Both the position numbers and the translations under genes were made by a program. The notes under the pieces were generated by a model. The model searched no databases. It saw only the letters and a program-made list of their open reading frames with translations, and was not told where the DNA came from. DNA of 32,296 nt from Proteobacteria bacterium UBA1148 (GTDB lineage Bacteria; Pseudomonadota; Gammaproteobacteria; Steroidobacterales; Rariloculaceae), in NCBI GenBank assembly GCA_002311835.1, contig DBZY01000086.1, positions 823 to 33,118 of the forward strand. Direction: 5' to 3'. Below, piece by piece: positions 7,855 to 16,292 of the stretch (within the stretch, counting starts at the first letter, position 1; each line of letters starts with the position of its first letter).

Positions 7855-8778
7855 TTGGTCAACTCAACGCTGAATATCGACTTTATGAGTGGGCGTCGAA
7901 TTGCGCTGATGCTCTCTGCTGTCTTGATCTTGTTCTCTCTCGGGTCTTTGGCCACTCGCGGACTTAATTTCGGCTTAGACTTTACGGGCGGTGATTTGCT
8001 GGAGCTTTCGTATGCTGGCGAGGCCGATCTTGCCGACATACGTGCTGCGCTCACCGAGGATGGGTTTGATAGCCCCGTCGTGCAAAATTTTGGCACGGTC
8101 TCCGATGTGCTTGTTCGCTTACCGCCTCGAGCCGAAACAGAAGGTACGTCAACCAGAGACCGAGTTATCTCAGTACTGCAGGCGCGCGATTCTTCCGTGG
8201 AACTGAGGCGTTTTGAGTTCGTTGGGCCCCAGGTTGGCGAAGAGCTTACTGAGCAGGGCGGACTTGCAATGCTGATTGCCCTGATACTCATTTTCATATA
8301 TGTGATGATTCGATTTCGATGGAAGTTTGCAGCCGGCACGATCGCCGCACTCGTACACGATGTCATCATCGTGGTTGGCTTTTTCTCAATACTCGGGTTT
8401 GGGTTTGATCTAACGATTCTTGCCGCGATTCTCGCCACTATTGGTTATTCTCTAAATGACACTATTGTAGTTTTTGATAGGATTCGTGAGAATTTTCGTG
8501 TGATACGACGAGGAACAGCAGAAGAGATAATTAATGTATCGATTAATCAGATGTTAGGTCGTACGCTGATTACCAGCGCTACCACGTTGATGGTATTGAT
8601 TTGTTTGTTTTTACTCGGCGGAGAAACGGTAGCAGGATTTGCGCTAGCACTTATTGTGGGTGTTGTCGTCGGGACTTATTCCTCAATCTATATTGCGAGT
8701 GCTGCGGCACTGGCGCTACAGGTTTCACCCGAGGATCTTATCCCGCCGAAGCGTGAAGAAATTGATGACATGCCTTAG
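7855..8778 (+). CDS. secF: Protein translocase subunit SecF
   Basis: This is the partner of SecD, of typical length (307 residues). It shows NIDFMSGRRIALMLSAVLIL at the N-terminus, GLNFGLDFTGGDLLEL at about 37-52, and the conserved IGYSLNDTIVVFDRIREN near 196-213, plus six membrane spans. The chosen start is TTG at 7855, two bases after the secD stop, because the family keeps the IDFM residues ahead of the internal ATG at 7885. It ends the operon; suhB converges from the other strand 73 nt away, and no strong terminator is visible between them. Confidence 0.96.
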   Translation: MVNSTLNIDFMSGRRIALMLSAVLILFSLGSLATRGLNFGLDFTGGDLLELSYAGEADLADIRAALTEDGFDSPVVQNFGTVSDVLVRLPPRAETEGTSTRDRVISVLQARDSSVELRRFEFVGPQVGEELTEQGGLAMLIALILIFIYVMIRFRWKFAAGTIAALVHDVIIVVGFFSILGFGFDLTILAAILATIGYSLNDTIVVFDRIRENFRVIRRGTAEEIINVSINQMLGRTLITSATTLMVLICLFLLGGETVAGFALALIVGVVVGTYSSIYIASAAALALQVSPEDLIPPKREEIDDMP

Positions 8779-8851
8779 TTAGAGGGTACTTTAAAGTTTC
8801 AAATAAGCGTATTTCTTTTGCAGGGTTGAGAAAAGTGGAGTGGCGTCCTTT

Positions 8852-9646
8852 TTACGGGAGGTTGTGGGCGTAGGGGGCAAGCAATTTTGAGAGTGCCGCA
8901 TAAGTTTTTGGGTTGCCGGCAATAATATTACCGTTATCTAAGAACTTCTCGGTGCCATGATAGTCGCTGATGCGACCGCCAGCCTCTCGGATAATTAGAG
9001 CACCAGCCGCCACATCCCAGACGTTTAGCCCAATCTCCCAGAACCCATCCACACGCCCAGCGGCGACATAGCATAGATCGAGGGCGGCAGATCCTGGGCG
9101 GCGGACACCAGCACTCTCTTGAATAACGGCTTTTAACATCCCAAGGTAATCGTCAATGAGAGGCATATTCGAGCGGTAGGGGAAGCCCGTTGCAATGAGA
9201 CACTGTTTCATACTTGCTCGCTTGCTGACACGAATCCTACGTCCATCGAGGTGTGCCCCTTGTCCGCGACTGGCCGTGAAGATTTCCTGCCGCAGAGGGT
9301 CATAGACCACGCCGTGTTCGAGTTGCCCGTTGTGAGTGACGGCGATGGAAACGGCGAAAGTAGGGAAACCATGTAGGTAGTTAGTCGTGCCGTCTAACGG
9401 ATCTATGATCCACTGGTATTCGTGGTTACCCTGTTGCCCTCCTTCCTCTGCCAGTATTGAGTGCTCAGGGTAGTATTCGCGAATAACCTCGATGATGGCT
9501 TCTTCAGCCAGTTGATCGACCTTGCTTACAAACTCGTTACGCCCTTTTTCCACCACCTCCAGCGCCTCAAGTTGATTGAGGTGGCGTAAGGCAATTGCGC
9601 CAGCCTGTCGGGCTGCGCGCACTGCAATATTCACCATTCCATGCAT
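8852..9646 (-). CDS. suhB: Inositol monophosphatase family protein SuhB
   Basis: SuhB is a Mg-dependent phosphatase of the IMPase family which, in E. coli, also joins the rRNA antitermination complex. The 264-residue product matches E. coli SuhB in length and N-terminus (MHGMVNIAVRAARQAG). The metal and substrate motifs are present: ILAEEGG (E67, E68), IIDPLDGTTNY (D82, D85) and VWDVAAGALIIREAGG. It diverges from trmJ, as in the E. coli suhB-trmJ neighbourhood. Confidence 0.96.
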   Translation of the reverse strand: MHGMVNIAVRAARQAGAIALRHLNQLEALEVVEKGRNEFVSKVDQLAEEAIIEVIREYYPEHSILAEEGGQQGNHEYQWIIDPLDGTTNYLHGFPTFAVSIAVTHNGQLEHGVVYDPLRQEIFTASRGQGAHLDGRRIRVSKRASMKQCLIATGFPYRSNMPLIDDYLGMLKAVIQESAGVRRPGSAALDLCYVAAGRVDGFWEIGLNVWDVAAGALIIREAGGRISDYHGTEKFLDNGNIIAGNPKTYAALSKLLAPYAHNLP

Positions 9647-9704
9647 TGTGTGCCAAGTAGGTCAGATTGAGCCGGAGTGTCGGCGCCAGGAGGTAGAATA
9701 CCCG

Positions 9705-9722
9705 CTCTTTCCGCATAAAGAG
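9705..9722 (+). repeat. Inverted repeat in the suhB-trmJ divergent region
   Basis: CTCTTT (9705-9710) and AAAGAG (9717-9722) flank 6 nt in the 95-nt divergent gap, 20 nt before the trmJ start. A -10-like TAGAAT at 9694-9699 lies beside it. It may be an operator or a leader hairpin; it may also be chance. Confidence 0.25.
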
Positions 9723-9741
9723 AAATAGGCTGAGCGTAATC

Positions 9742-10524
9742 ATGCGCATACCAGTGCGAATTGTCCTTGTAGGGACCTCTCATCCCGGTAACATCGGTGC
9801 CAGCGCTAGGGCTATGAAGACCATGGGTCTTAATGATCTAACTCTGGTTGCGCCTAGTGATTTTCCAAGCGCTGTGGCAACAGCACGCGCCTCAGGTGCC
9901 GACGATGTGCTGGCCCGTGCGCGGGTTGTAAATTCCCTGGATAACGCGATTGCCAGCTGCGGTTTCGTCGTTGGGGCTAGTGCTCGTCTACGTAGTCTCC
10001 CCTGGCCTGTTGTAGACCCGCGCGCAGGTGCCGAGTCAATATGGGAACATGTCGAGCAGACACCAGTTGCCATCGTTTTTGGTCCGGAGCACTCGGGACT
10101 TACAAATGAGGATATGTCTAGGTGCCATCAGCTGATCCACATCCCGGCAAACCCTGAATACTCATCGTTGAATATTGCCATGGCTGTACAGGTTCTCTGC
10201 TATGAACTCCGCATGACCCATCCAAACATTAAGCCCGTTGCCATTAACGACAAGTCGGAGCGGGAAGTGCCGCTGGCGAGCGCGGAAGAACTTGAGGGCT
10301 TTCATCAGCATCTAGAGGCTGTTCTCAGTAACGTAGGTTTTTTGACTCCAAGCCATCCTCGACAACTTAAACTAAAATTGCGCAGAATTTTTCGTCGTTC
10401 GCTCCTAGATCAGAGTGAGATCAATATCCTGCGGGGGATGTTGGCGGCACTTACACCCGACCGCCACAAGTCTCTGGCGTCGTCAACAGAGAAACCGTTA
10501 GAGTCGTTGACGAAAAAAAGCTAG
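9742..10524 (+). CDS. trmJ: tRNA (cytidine/uridine-2'-O-)-methyltransferase TrmJ
   Basis: TrmJ is a SPOUT-fold enzyme that 2'-O-methylates position 32 in the anticodon loop using S-adenosylmethionine. The 260-residue product opens with the family sequence RIVLVGTSHPGNIGASARAM and keeps the knot motifs AIVFGPEHSGLTNEDM and PANPEYSSLNIAMAVQVLCY, followed by the usual helical C-terminal extension. In E. coli trmJ sits between suhB and iscR; here it is followed directly by iscS, six bases away, with no iscR. Confidence 0.95.
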   Translation: MRIPVRIVLVGTSHPGNIGASARAMKTMGLNDLTLVAPSDFPSAVATARASGADDVLARARVVNSLDNAIASCGFVVGASARLRSLPWPVVDPRAGAESIWEHVEQTPVAIVFGPEHSGLTNEDMSRCHQLIHIPANPEYSSLNIAMAVQVLCYELRMTHPNIKPVAINDKSEREVPLASAEELEGFHQHLEAVLSNVGFLTPSHPRQLKLKLRRIFRRSLLDQSEINILRGMLAALTPDRHKSLASSTEKPLESLTKKS

Positions 10525-10530
10525 ACGAGC

Positions 10531-11700
10531 ATGATCAAAAAAGAAATCTATCTGGATTATGCAGCGACTACACCGGTGGATCCCGCGGTCATTGCGGTGA
10601 TGATCGAGTGTTTGGGGTCCAGCGGAGATTCGGCTAATCCGTCCTCTTCTCACTTGCCAGGTCGCCGCGCCAAAGCTCGCGTTGAGGTTGCCCGTTCTCA
10701 GATTGCCAAACGAATAGGTGTTTCGTCGGACACTGTTTGGTTTACTTCAGGAGCTACAGAATCCGACAATATGGCGTTGATTGGCGCGATGCGTGCGAAT
10801 GCGCATCGTGGTCGGCATTTGATTACGTCGGTGTTAGAGCATAAAGCCATTCTTGACACCGCACATGCTTTGGAAGCGGAGGGTACAGAGGTCACATATG
10901 TTAACCATGATTCGGATGGTATTGTCGATCCGGATCAGATTTCCGAAGCAATTCGTGACGACACCGTTCTTGTTTCAATCATGCATGTGAACAATGAGAC
11001 GGGGGTTCTTCAGGACATTGCTGCGATCGGTCAACGGTGCCACGAGTGTGGCGTACTTTTTCATGTTGATGCCGCTCAGAGCACGGGAAAGGTTGCATTG
11101 AAGCTTGAAGATTGGGCGGTGGATCTTGCCTCGCTTACGGCGCACAAGACCTATGGTCCAATGGGCATCGGTGCAATCTATATATCTGAAGGCGTGAGTT
11201 TAGATCCTATGATTCACGGTGGTGAACAAGAAGGAGGTTTCCGTCCAGGTACTCTGGCGACGCACCAGATAGTTGGATTCGGGAAGGCGTTCGAACTTGC
11301 AGACCCAGATAGTGATGGGCCGCTGCTAGCCGCTCGTCGGGACCGTCTGTGGACAGGCTTAAATGCTATCGAAGGGGTATTTCTCAATGGACATCCCGCT
11401 CAACGCTCTCCGCATGTGCTGAATGTGACATTCCCTGGCGTAGAGGGTTCCAGCCTGCAGCTCGCTCTCGCTAATGTGGCTATTTCCGCTGGTTCAGCTT
11501 GCAACTCTGATATCCCTGATCCCTCCCATGTGCTGCGTGGCATGGGATTGAGCGATGTCCTAGCTGAGAGCACTCTGAGGTTCAGCGTCGGTCGATTTAC
11601 GACCGAGGCTGAGATCGACTACGTGGTGGGACGAATTCAGGATGAAGTGCCTCGGCTCAGGGCATTGGCTAGTGGTGCTCCGGCGTGGACTGCAAGTTGA
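10531..11700 (+). CDS. iscS: Cysteine desulfurase, IscS type (shortened C-terminus)
   Basis: A PLP enzyme that releases sulfur from cysteine as an enzyme persulfide. Key residues are visible: the N-terminal YLDYAATTPVDP, H104 in LEHKA, D180 in FHVDAAQSTGK, the PLP lysine K206 in SLTAHKTYGPMGIGA, and the persulfide cysteine C324 in SAGSACNSDIPDPSHVLRGMG. At 389 residues it is shorter than E. coli IscS (404) and its last residues (GAPAWTAS) bear no resemblance to the C-terminal tail through which IscS contacts IscU. SGSACTS reads AGSACNS here. It is followed by an IscU-like gene with missing cysteines and by iscA, and lacks iscR in front. It is a real desulfurase by residues, but probably a divergent member of the group. 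Confidence 0.92.
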   Translation: MIKKEIYLDYAATTPVDPAVIAVMIECLGSSGDSANPSSSHLPGRRAKARVEVARSQIAKRIGVSSDTVWFTSGATESDNMALIGAMRANAHRGRHLITSVLEHKAILDTAHALEAEGTEVTYVNHDSDGIVDPDQISEAIRDDTVLVSIMHVNNETGVLQDIAAIGQRCHECGVLFHVDAAQSTGKVALKLEDWAVDLASLTAHKTYGPMGIGAIYISEGVSLDPMIHGGEQEGGFRPGTLATHQIVGFGKAFELADPDSDGPLLAARRDRLWTGLNAIEGVFLNGHPAQRSPHVLNVTFPGVEGSSLQLALANVAISAGSACNSDIPDPSHVLRGMGLSDVLAESTLRFSVGRFTTEAEIDYVVGRIQDEVPRLRALASGAPAWTAS

Positions 11701-11741
11701 TGCGTCGAATGTGTACTTTGCGCTAAACTACTGAACCTTTT

Positions 11742-12131
11742 ATGGATTACAGCTCCGAGGTGGAACAACGGTTTCTGTCGCCAAGCAGGGTTGGGGAGTT
11801 CGAAAAAGGTACTCCAGGGCTAGTTTCAGGTGAGGCCGCAGATCGCACATTAAACGTCTGGATCCGGTTCCAGGTCCAAGTACTTGATGGAGCTATTCGT
11901 GCTGCTCGTTTTAGTGTATACGGTTGTCCGTATACGGTGGCCGCTGCTGACTGGGCTGCAGAGTGGCTAGAGGGACGTTCCAGCACGGCGCTGGAAGAGC
12001 TGGGGATGCTTAGGCGATATAAAAAACTTGGTGTACCAGTGGAAAAATTAGGGAAGTTACTGTTGATTGAGGATGCTGCGGCAGCGTGTTGGCGGGAACT
12101 TGATGGTTTAGAGAGACAGAAGAGAAATTGA
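11742..12131 (+). CDS. IscU-like scaffold protein lacking two of three cluster cysteines
   Basis: The 129-residue product aligns by eye along the whole NifU N-terminal/IscU domain, including ARFSVYGCPYTVAAADWAAE (IscU: ARFKTYGCGSAIASSS) and the IEDAAAACW helix (IscU: AEDAIKAAI). IscU builds 2Fe-2S clusters on three cysteines. Here only the middle one is kept (C62, in YGCP). The first cysteine position falls in SGEAADRTLN and has no Cys, though D34 may be the conserved Asp. The third, usually HCS before AEDAI, reads KLLL. C116 is at a non-equivalent place. So it keeps the fold and partners but probably not normal cluster assembly. Its stop overlaps the iscA leader. It has no good ribosome binding site upstream. 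The frame is intact, which argues for retained function. Confidence 0.82.
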   Translation: MDYSSEVEQRFLSPSRVGEFEKGTPGLVSGEAADRTLNVWIRFQVQVLDGAIRAARFSVYGCPYTVAAADWAAEWLEGRSSTALEELGMLRRYKKLGVPVEKLGKLLLIEDAAAACWRELDGLERQKRN

Positions 12132-12133
12132 CA

Positions 12134-12457
12134 ATGGCAATATCGCTAACAGAGAGTGCGGCCGAGCGTGTACGTGGTTATCTTGAACGACGCGGGCATG
12201 GCGTAGGTCTTCGGTTGGGTATTAAGAAGACGGGCTGTTCAGGTTATGCCTATGTAATTGACTATGCGGACGATATTAATCCCGACGATGTGGTATTCGA
12301 TGTCCTTGATGTCAAGGTGATTGTGGATAACGACAGTTTGCAACTTATCGATGGCACGCAGGTCGACTTTGTGAAGGAAGGTATCAACGAAGCATTTAAA
12401 TTCCGCAATCCAAACGTCAAGGGCGAGTGTGGCTGTGGGGAGAGTTTCAGCGTTTAA
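12134..12457 (+). CDS. iscA: A-type iron-sulfur carrier IscA
   Basis: A-type carriers accept and deliver Fe-S clusters. From ATG 12134 the protein has 107 residues, and its three cluster cysteines fall at C35 (KTGCSGYAY), C99 and C101 (GECGCGESF), the same numbering as E. coli IscA. The sequence MAISLTESAAERVRGYL is typical of the family start; the longer TTG start at 12128 lies inside the previous gene and is less likely. It closes the reduced isc cluster: hscB, hscA, fdx and iscX, which follow iscA in E. coli, are absent, and ndk starts 22 nt later. Confidence 0.93.
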   Translation: MAISLTESAAERVRGYLERRGHGVGLRLGIKKTGCSGYAYVIDYADDINPDDVVFDVLDVKVIVDNDSLQLIDGTQVDFVKEGINEAFKFRNPNVKGECGCGESFSV

Positions 12458-12478
12458 GATGAATCATAAGGGTAAAGA

Positions 12479-12910
12479 ATGGCAGTTGAACGGACTTTAT
12501 CTATAGTTAAACCAGATGGTGTGCAGAAGGATTTGATTGGTGAGGTCTGTCGCCGGTTTGAGCAGGGCGGATTACATATTGTAGGAATAAAAATGCTCCA
12601 CCTGACGCAAGAGCAAGCGAAGGGGTTTTATGTTGTTCACAAGGAACGCCCCTTTTACCCAGATCTAGTAAATTACATGACTTCCGGGCCTGTCATAGTT
12701 CAGGTACTTGAAGGTGAGGATGCGATACAGAAGAATCGCGAAATTATGGGGGCAACCAATCCAGCAGAAGCTGATCCTGGAACGATAAGAGCAGACTTTG
12801 CAGCCTCCATTGAGGAGAACGTTGTGCATGGATCTGATGGTTCGGATACTGCCACTCAGGAAATCAGCTTTTTTTTTGACAAGGACGAGATTTGCGCGAG
12901 AACGCGCTGA
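12479..12910 (+). CDS. ndk: Nucleoside diphosphate kinase
   Basis: Ndk equilibrates the terminal phosphate among nucleoside triphosphates through a phosphohistidine. The 143-residue product is of standard length, with ERTLSIVKPDGVQKDLIGEV at the start, the ATNPAEADPGTIRADF segment and the active histidine H117 in ENVVHGSDGSDTATQEISFFF-type sequence. A run of nine T at 12860-12868 encodes the SFFF stretch; it is coding and not a terminator. The 3' end overlaps the rlmN start by 19 nt. Confidence 0.97.
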   Translation: MAVERTLSIVKPDGVQKDLIGEVCRRFEQGGLHIVGIKMLHLTQEQAKGFYVVHKERPFYPDLVNYMTSGPVIVQVLEGEDAIQKNREIMGATNPAEADPGTIRADFAASIEENVVHGSDGSDTATQEISFFFDKDEICARTR

Positions 12911-14007
12911 ATTCGATACATGACACATCCGGCAAGCTCAATCTGATCGGGCTTTCCCCAGAGATGCTGGCCGAGTTTTTCGTAGGACTTGGCGAAAAAC
13001 CCTACCGGGCGAGACAAATCATGGGTTGGGCTTACCAGCGTGGTGTGGTCAATTTCAACGAGATGACGAATCTGAGCTTGCGGCTGCGTCAGCGGCTTGA
13101 GCTTGTGGCCTCCCTCTCTCTGCCGAAAATAATTCGTAGGGAGATCTCGCGTGATGGAACATGCAAGTGGCTGCTCGACGTTGGTGCCGGACAGGCTGTA
13201 GAGACTGTGTATATTCCGGAGCCAAATCGAGCGACCCTGTGTATTTCCTCCCAAGCTGGATGTGCCTTGGACTGTTCTTTCTGTGCTACCGGTCGACGAG
13301 GATTTAACCGCAATCTGAGCGCTGCCGAGATCTTGGGTCAGGTGGTACTTGTGAACCAGACTTTGGGACCAGACTCTGCGGTCACCAACGTTGTATTCAT
13401 GGGCATGGGGGAACCGCTGGCAAACTATCGAGAGGTCGTTTCAGTAGTGAAGCTACTAATTGACGACCTGGCTTTCGGGCTATCACGGCGAAGGGTCACG
13501 ATTAGCACCGCGGGGCTTGTTCCTCAGATCCGTAAGCTTTCCGGGGACTGTAATGTTGCTCTTGCGGTTTCGTTGCATGCACCGACGGACCTTGTGCGGG
13601 ATAAGCTGGTGCCTATCAACCGGCGTCACCGGATCCAGGAACTCCTGGACGCCTGTTGGCAATATGCTGAGTGTCTGGCTTCCCGGCAGGTCACATTTGA
13701 ATACGTCATGCTTGCTGGTGTGAATGATACGCCCCGGGATGCGGAGATCCTGGCGAAGCTGCTAAGGGGTAGACCCGCTAAGGTGAATCTAATTCCCTTC
13801 AACTCCTTCCCAGGCACCGAGTACCAATGCTCCTCGCCTGAGCAGATTGATCAATTTTGTACGAATCTGAGGTCTGCGGGGATTGTCGCTACAATACGTC
13901 GTACCCGTGGGGATGACATTGCTGCGGCTTGTGGACAGTTAGCAGGCCAGGTGAAGGACCGTATGCGGGTGCGCTTAGGGGATAAACAAATCAGGGCAGC
14001 GAGCTGA
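12892..14007 (+). CDS. rlmN: Dual-specificity 23S rRNA/tRNA methyltransferase RlmN
   Basis: RlmN is a radical SAM enzyme that makes 2-methyladenosine in 23S rRNA and in tRNA. The 371-residue product has the CxxxCxxC cluster motif (C124, C128, C131 in AGCALDCSFCATG) and the two catalytic cysteines, C117 (TLCISSQ) and C347 (DDIAAACGQ). It starts at TTG 12892 inside ndk: conserved family residues (NLIGLSPEMLAEFF) lie upstream of the first ATG at 12964, and AAGGA sits at good distance before the TTG. In related genomes pilF and then rodZ follow; pilF is absent here. Confidence 0.95.
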   Translation: MRENALNSIHDTSGKLNLIGLSPEMLAEFFVGLGEKPYRARQIMGWAYQRGVVNFNEMTNLSLRLRQRLELVASLSLPKIIRREISRDGTCKWLLDVGAGQAVETVYIPEPNRATLCISSQAGCALDCSFCATGRRGFNRNLSAAEILGQVVLVNQTLGPDSAVTNVVFMGMGEPLANYREVVSVVKLLIDDLAFGLSRRRVTISTAGLVPQIRKLSGDCNVALAVSLHAPTDLVRDKLVPINRRHRIQELLDACWQYAECLASRQVTFEYVMLAGVNDTPRDAEILAKLLRGRPAKVNLIPFNSFPGTEYQCSSPEQIDQFCTNLRSAGIVATIRRTRGDDIAAACGQLAGQVKDRMRVRLGDKQIRAAS

Positions 14008-14071
14008 AAACTGCCATGATGATATTTCTCACATTTAATTTTTTGTGGGTCACTGAATCGGTTCGAATCTA

Positions 14072-14971
14072 ATGGGAAATAATGACACACAGGCACCGGA
14101 GGAAGACCGTCCAGAGGAGATTCCCGCAACTGTTGGAGCCATGCTTAAAGCGGCCCGGGAAGAACGGGAGCTGTCTATAGAGCAAATTGCTGGAGAATTA
14201 CGCATTGACGCCCGGTTCCTAATTGCTCTTGAGGAAGATCGTTTTGAAGAATGCTCAGCTCCCGTTTATACAAAAGGTTATATCAAACAATACGGGCAAC
14301 GTGTTGGGCTTAAGTACGGTGACTTGCTAATCGAATACTATCGTCAGGTTGAGATACGCGATGTGCCTATGATAGCGAATAGGCCAATCCAACTTCGCGA
14401 TGGAAAACAGATTATCCAATGGATCATTGTGGGGTTGGTTCTTGGCATCTTGGTTGTGGGATTAGGAGTTTGGTATCTATCTTTAGAGGGTCCGCCGACA
14501 GAGGTAACATTTCCAACCGAAGAATCCAGTGATTTGGGAATTAATGGAAACGAGGCTCTGGGATTGCCCTATCTGTTCGAGCAGGAGTCTGCACCAATAC
14601 CAGATCCAGACCCGGAAGCAGCTGCGGTTCTAGAGTTGGCCGTTGTTCAAGCCGTCGGGCCGGAGTCAGTTGTTGCACTTGCCGTTCCAATGGAAGTTGC
14701 GCTGGACCCACCGTCGAAACCAACTATTGAGGTCACTATCAGTTTTGATCAGGACTGCTGGGTTGAAGTGACCGATGGTAGCGGCGAGCGATTTTTTTAC
14801 GACCTTGGGAGTGCCGGAACTGTTGCCAGTTTTAATGCGCAGCTACCTCTATCATTCTTTCTTGGTAACGCGGATGGTATCCGGTTGGAGCTCAACGAGC
14901 GTCTGTATCCAATTCCCGCTGACAGTCGTCGAGGTAACCTTGCACAATTCGTTGTTGCAGAGGGTGTCTGA
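14072..14971 (+). CDS. rodZ: Cytoskeleton protein RodZ
   Basis: RodZ links the MreB cytoskeleton to the cell-wall elongation machinery. The 299-residue product has a cytoplasmic helix-turn-helix of the Xre/HTH_25 type (about 22-85; VGAMLKAAREERELSIEQIA), a membrane span at about 114-137 (IIVGLVLGILVVGLGVWYL), a linker rich in acidic residues, proline and alanine, and a C-terminal DUF4115 domain (about 215-297; DQDCWVEVTDGSGERFFYDL). It sits between rlmN and hisS; ispG, normally between rodZ and hisS, is missing. Confidence 0.93.
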   Translation: MGNNDTQAPEEDRPEEIPATVGAMLKAAREERELSIEQIAGELRIDARFLIALEEDRFEECSAPVYTKGYIKQYGQRVGLKYGDLLIEYYRQVEIRDVPMIANRPIQLRDGKQIIQWIIVGLVLGILVVGLGVWYLSLEGPPTEVTFPTEESSDLGINGNEALGLPYLFEQESAPIPDPDPEAAAVLELAVVQAVGPESVVALAVPMEVALDPPSKPTIEVTISFDQDCWVEVTDGSGERFFYDLGSAGTVASFNAQLPLSFFLGNADGIRLELNERLYPIPADSRRGNLAQFVVAEGV

Positions 14972-14976
14972 GGACA

Positions 14977-16257
14977 ATGTCCAATCCTATTCAGCCCGTT
15001 CGTGGTATGAACGATATTTTGCCGGACGTGCGTTCGGTATGGGCAGCTGTTGAGTCTGCCGCCGAAGAGATTTTCGAAGCTTACGGGTACCAGCGGATTC
15101 GCATTCCTGTTATGGAGCGAACGGAGCTCTTCAGTCGGTCGATTGGCGAAACGACCGATATAGTTCAAAAGGAGATGTATACTTTCGAGGATCGCAATGG
15201 ATCAAGCGTGACGTTACGACCTGAGGCTACGGCAGGTATCGTCCGGGCCGGGTTGAGCAACGGTTTGTTTCATAACCAGCAGCAGAAGCTCTGGTGCAGC
15301 GGTCCTATGTTCCGCCATGAGCGACCTCAGAAGGGTCGCTATCGTCAGTTTCATCAATTAAATGTTGAAGCCATAGGTTTTGCTGGCCCGGAAATAGACG
15401 CAGAACTTATTGTGATTTCGGCGCGGTTATGGGAACGACTGGGGCTTGAAAGCCCAAACCTTGAATTAAATTCTCTTGGTACACCGGAGGCGAGATCAGG
15501 TTATCGTGAAGCGTTACAGCACTACTTTTCAGCATCGAAGGATGTGCTGGATGCAGAGAGCCTGAATCGATTGGAACGCAACCCACTCAGGATCCTCGAC
15601 AGCAAAAACCCGGATCTTGGGCCATTGATCACAAGTGCGCCGGAGCTAAGTGATTATCTCGACGATGATTCGAAGACGCACTTTGAACGCGTACAGCAGT
15701 TGTTAAGTGACGTTAATGTAAGCTACAGACTTAATCCAAGACTCGTGAGAGGTTTAGATTACTACTCCCGCACCGTGTTCGAGTGGGTTACCGATCGTCT
15801 GGGCGCGCAGAGCGCCGTTTGTTCAGGGGGGCGCTATGATGGCTTGGTGGCTCAATTGGGTGGCCGGAATACGCCGGCGATCGGTTGGGCTTTAGGCATC
15901 GAGCGAGTGGTCGAGCTTATCGAGGCTGAAAGATTACAGATTCTTGAGCGCCAACCTCACGCTTATCTAGCCATGGCTGGGGAGCAGGCACGACGACAGG
16001 GTTTTGGTATCGCTGAGAATCTTAGGGCGCGGGTACCGGGAGTGCGCCTTTTCATGGATTGCGCGGGAGGAAGTCTCAAGTCGCAGCTACGACGCGCAGA
16101 TCACAGCGGCGCGCATCTTGCCCTGATTCTCGGTGAAGATGAGTTGTCTGCGGATCAATTGAGCGTGAAGGCGTTGCGAGAGGATACCCCTCAATCTATG
16201 CAGAGTTTGGACGGAGTGGTGTCGGAACTACTCCGTGTTCGCGGGGAATCACCGTAG
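14977..16257 (+). CDS. hisS: Histidine--tRNA ligase
   Basis: A class II aminoacyl-tRNA synthetase charging tRNA-His. The 426-residue product begins PIQPVRGMNDILP and shows class II motif 2 (MFRHERPQKGRYRQFHQLN, about 111-129), the histidine-specific motif LVRGLDYYSRTVFEWV (about 256-271), motif 3 (IGWALGIERV) and the C-terminal anticodon-binding domain (about 327-420). The ribosome binding site GAGGA overlaps the end of rodZ, 6 nt away. Confidence 0.97.
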   Translation: MSNPIQPVRGMNDILPDVRSVWAAVESAAEEIFEAYGYQRIRIPVMERTELFSRSIGETTDIVQKEMYTFEDRNGSSVTLRPEATAGIVRAGLSNGLFHNQQQKLWCSGPMFRHERPQKGRYRQFHQLNVEAIGFAGPEIDAELIVISARLWERLGLESPNLELNSLGTPEARSGYREALQHYFSASKDVLDAESLNRLERNPLRILDSKNPDLGPLITSAPELSDYLDDDSKTHFERVQQLLSDVNVSYRLNPRLVRGLDYYSRTVFEWVTDRLGAQSAVCSGGRYDGLVAQLGGRNTPAIGWALGIERVVELIEAERLQILERQPHAYLAMAGEQARRQGFGIAENLRARVPGVRLFMDCAGGSLKSQLRRADHSGAHLALILGEDELSADQLSVKALREDTPQSMQSLDGVVSELLRVRGESP

Positions 16258-16292
16258 AATAGATGCCGTTGGAGAAGGCCGGAGGGCTTTTT

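Noticed and set aside
7818..8438. 206-codon reverse-strand ORF over the secD end and secF
   Set aside because: It lies opposite a clearly conserved secF, is low-complexity (rich in Ser, Arg, Pro) and shows no domain; it is a shadow of the coding strand.
12860..12868. Run of nine T near the ndk end as a terminator or slippage site
   Set aside because: It encodes conserved Phe residues of Ndk, no stem precedes it, and the frame is intact.
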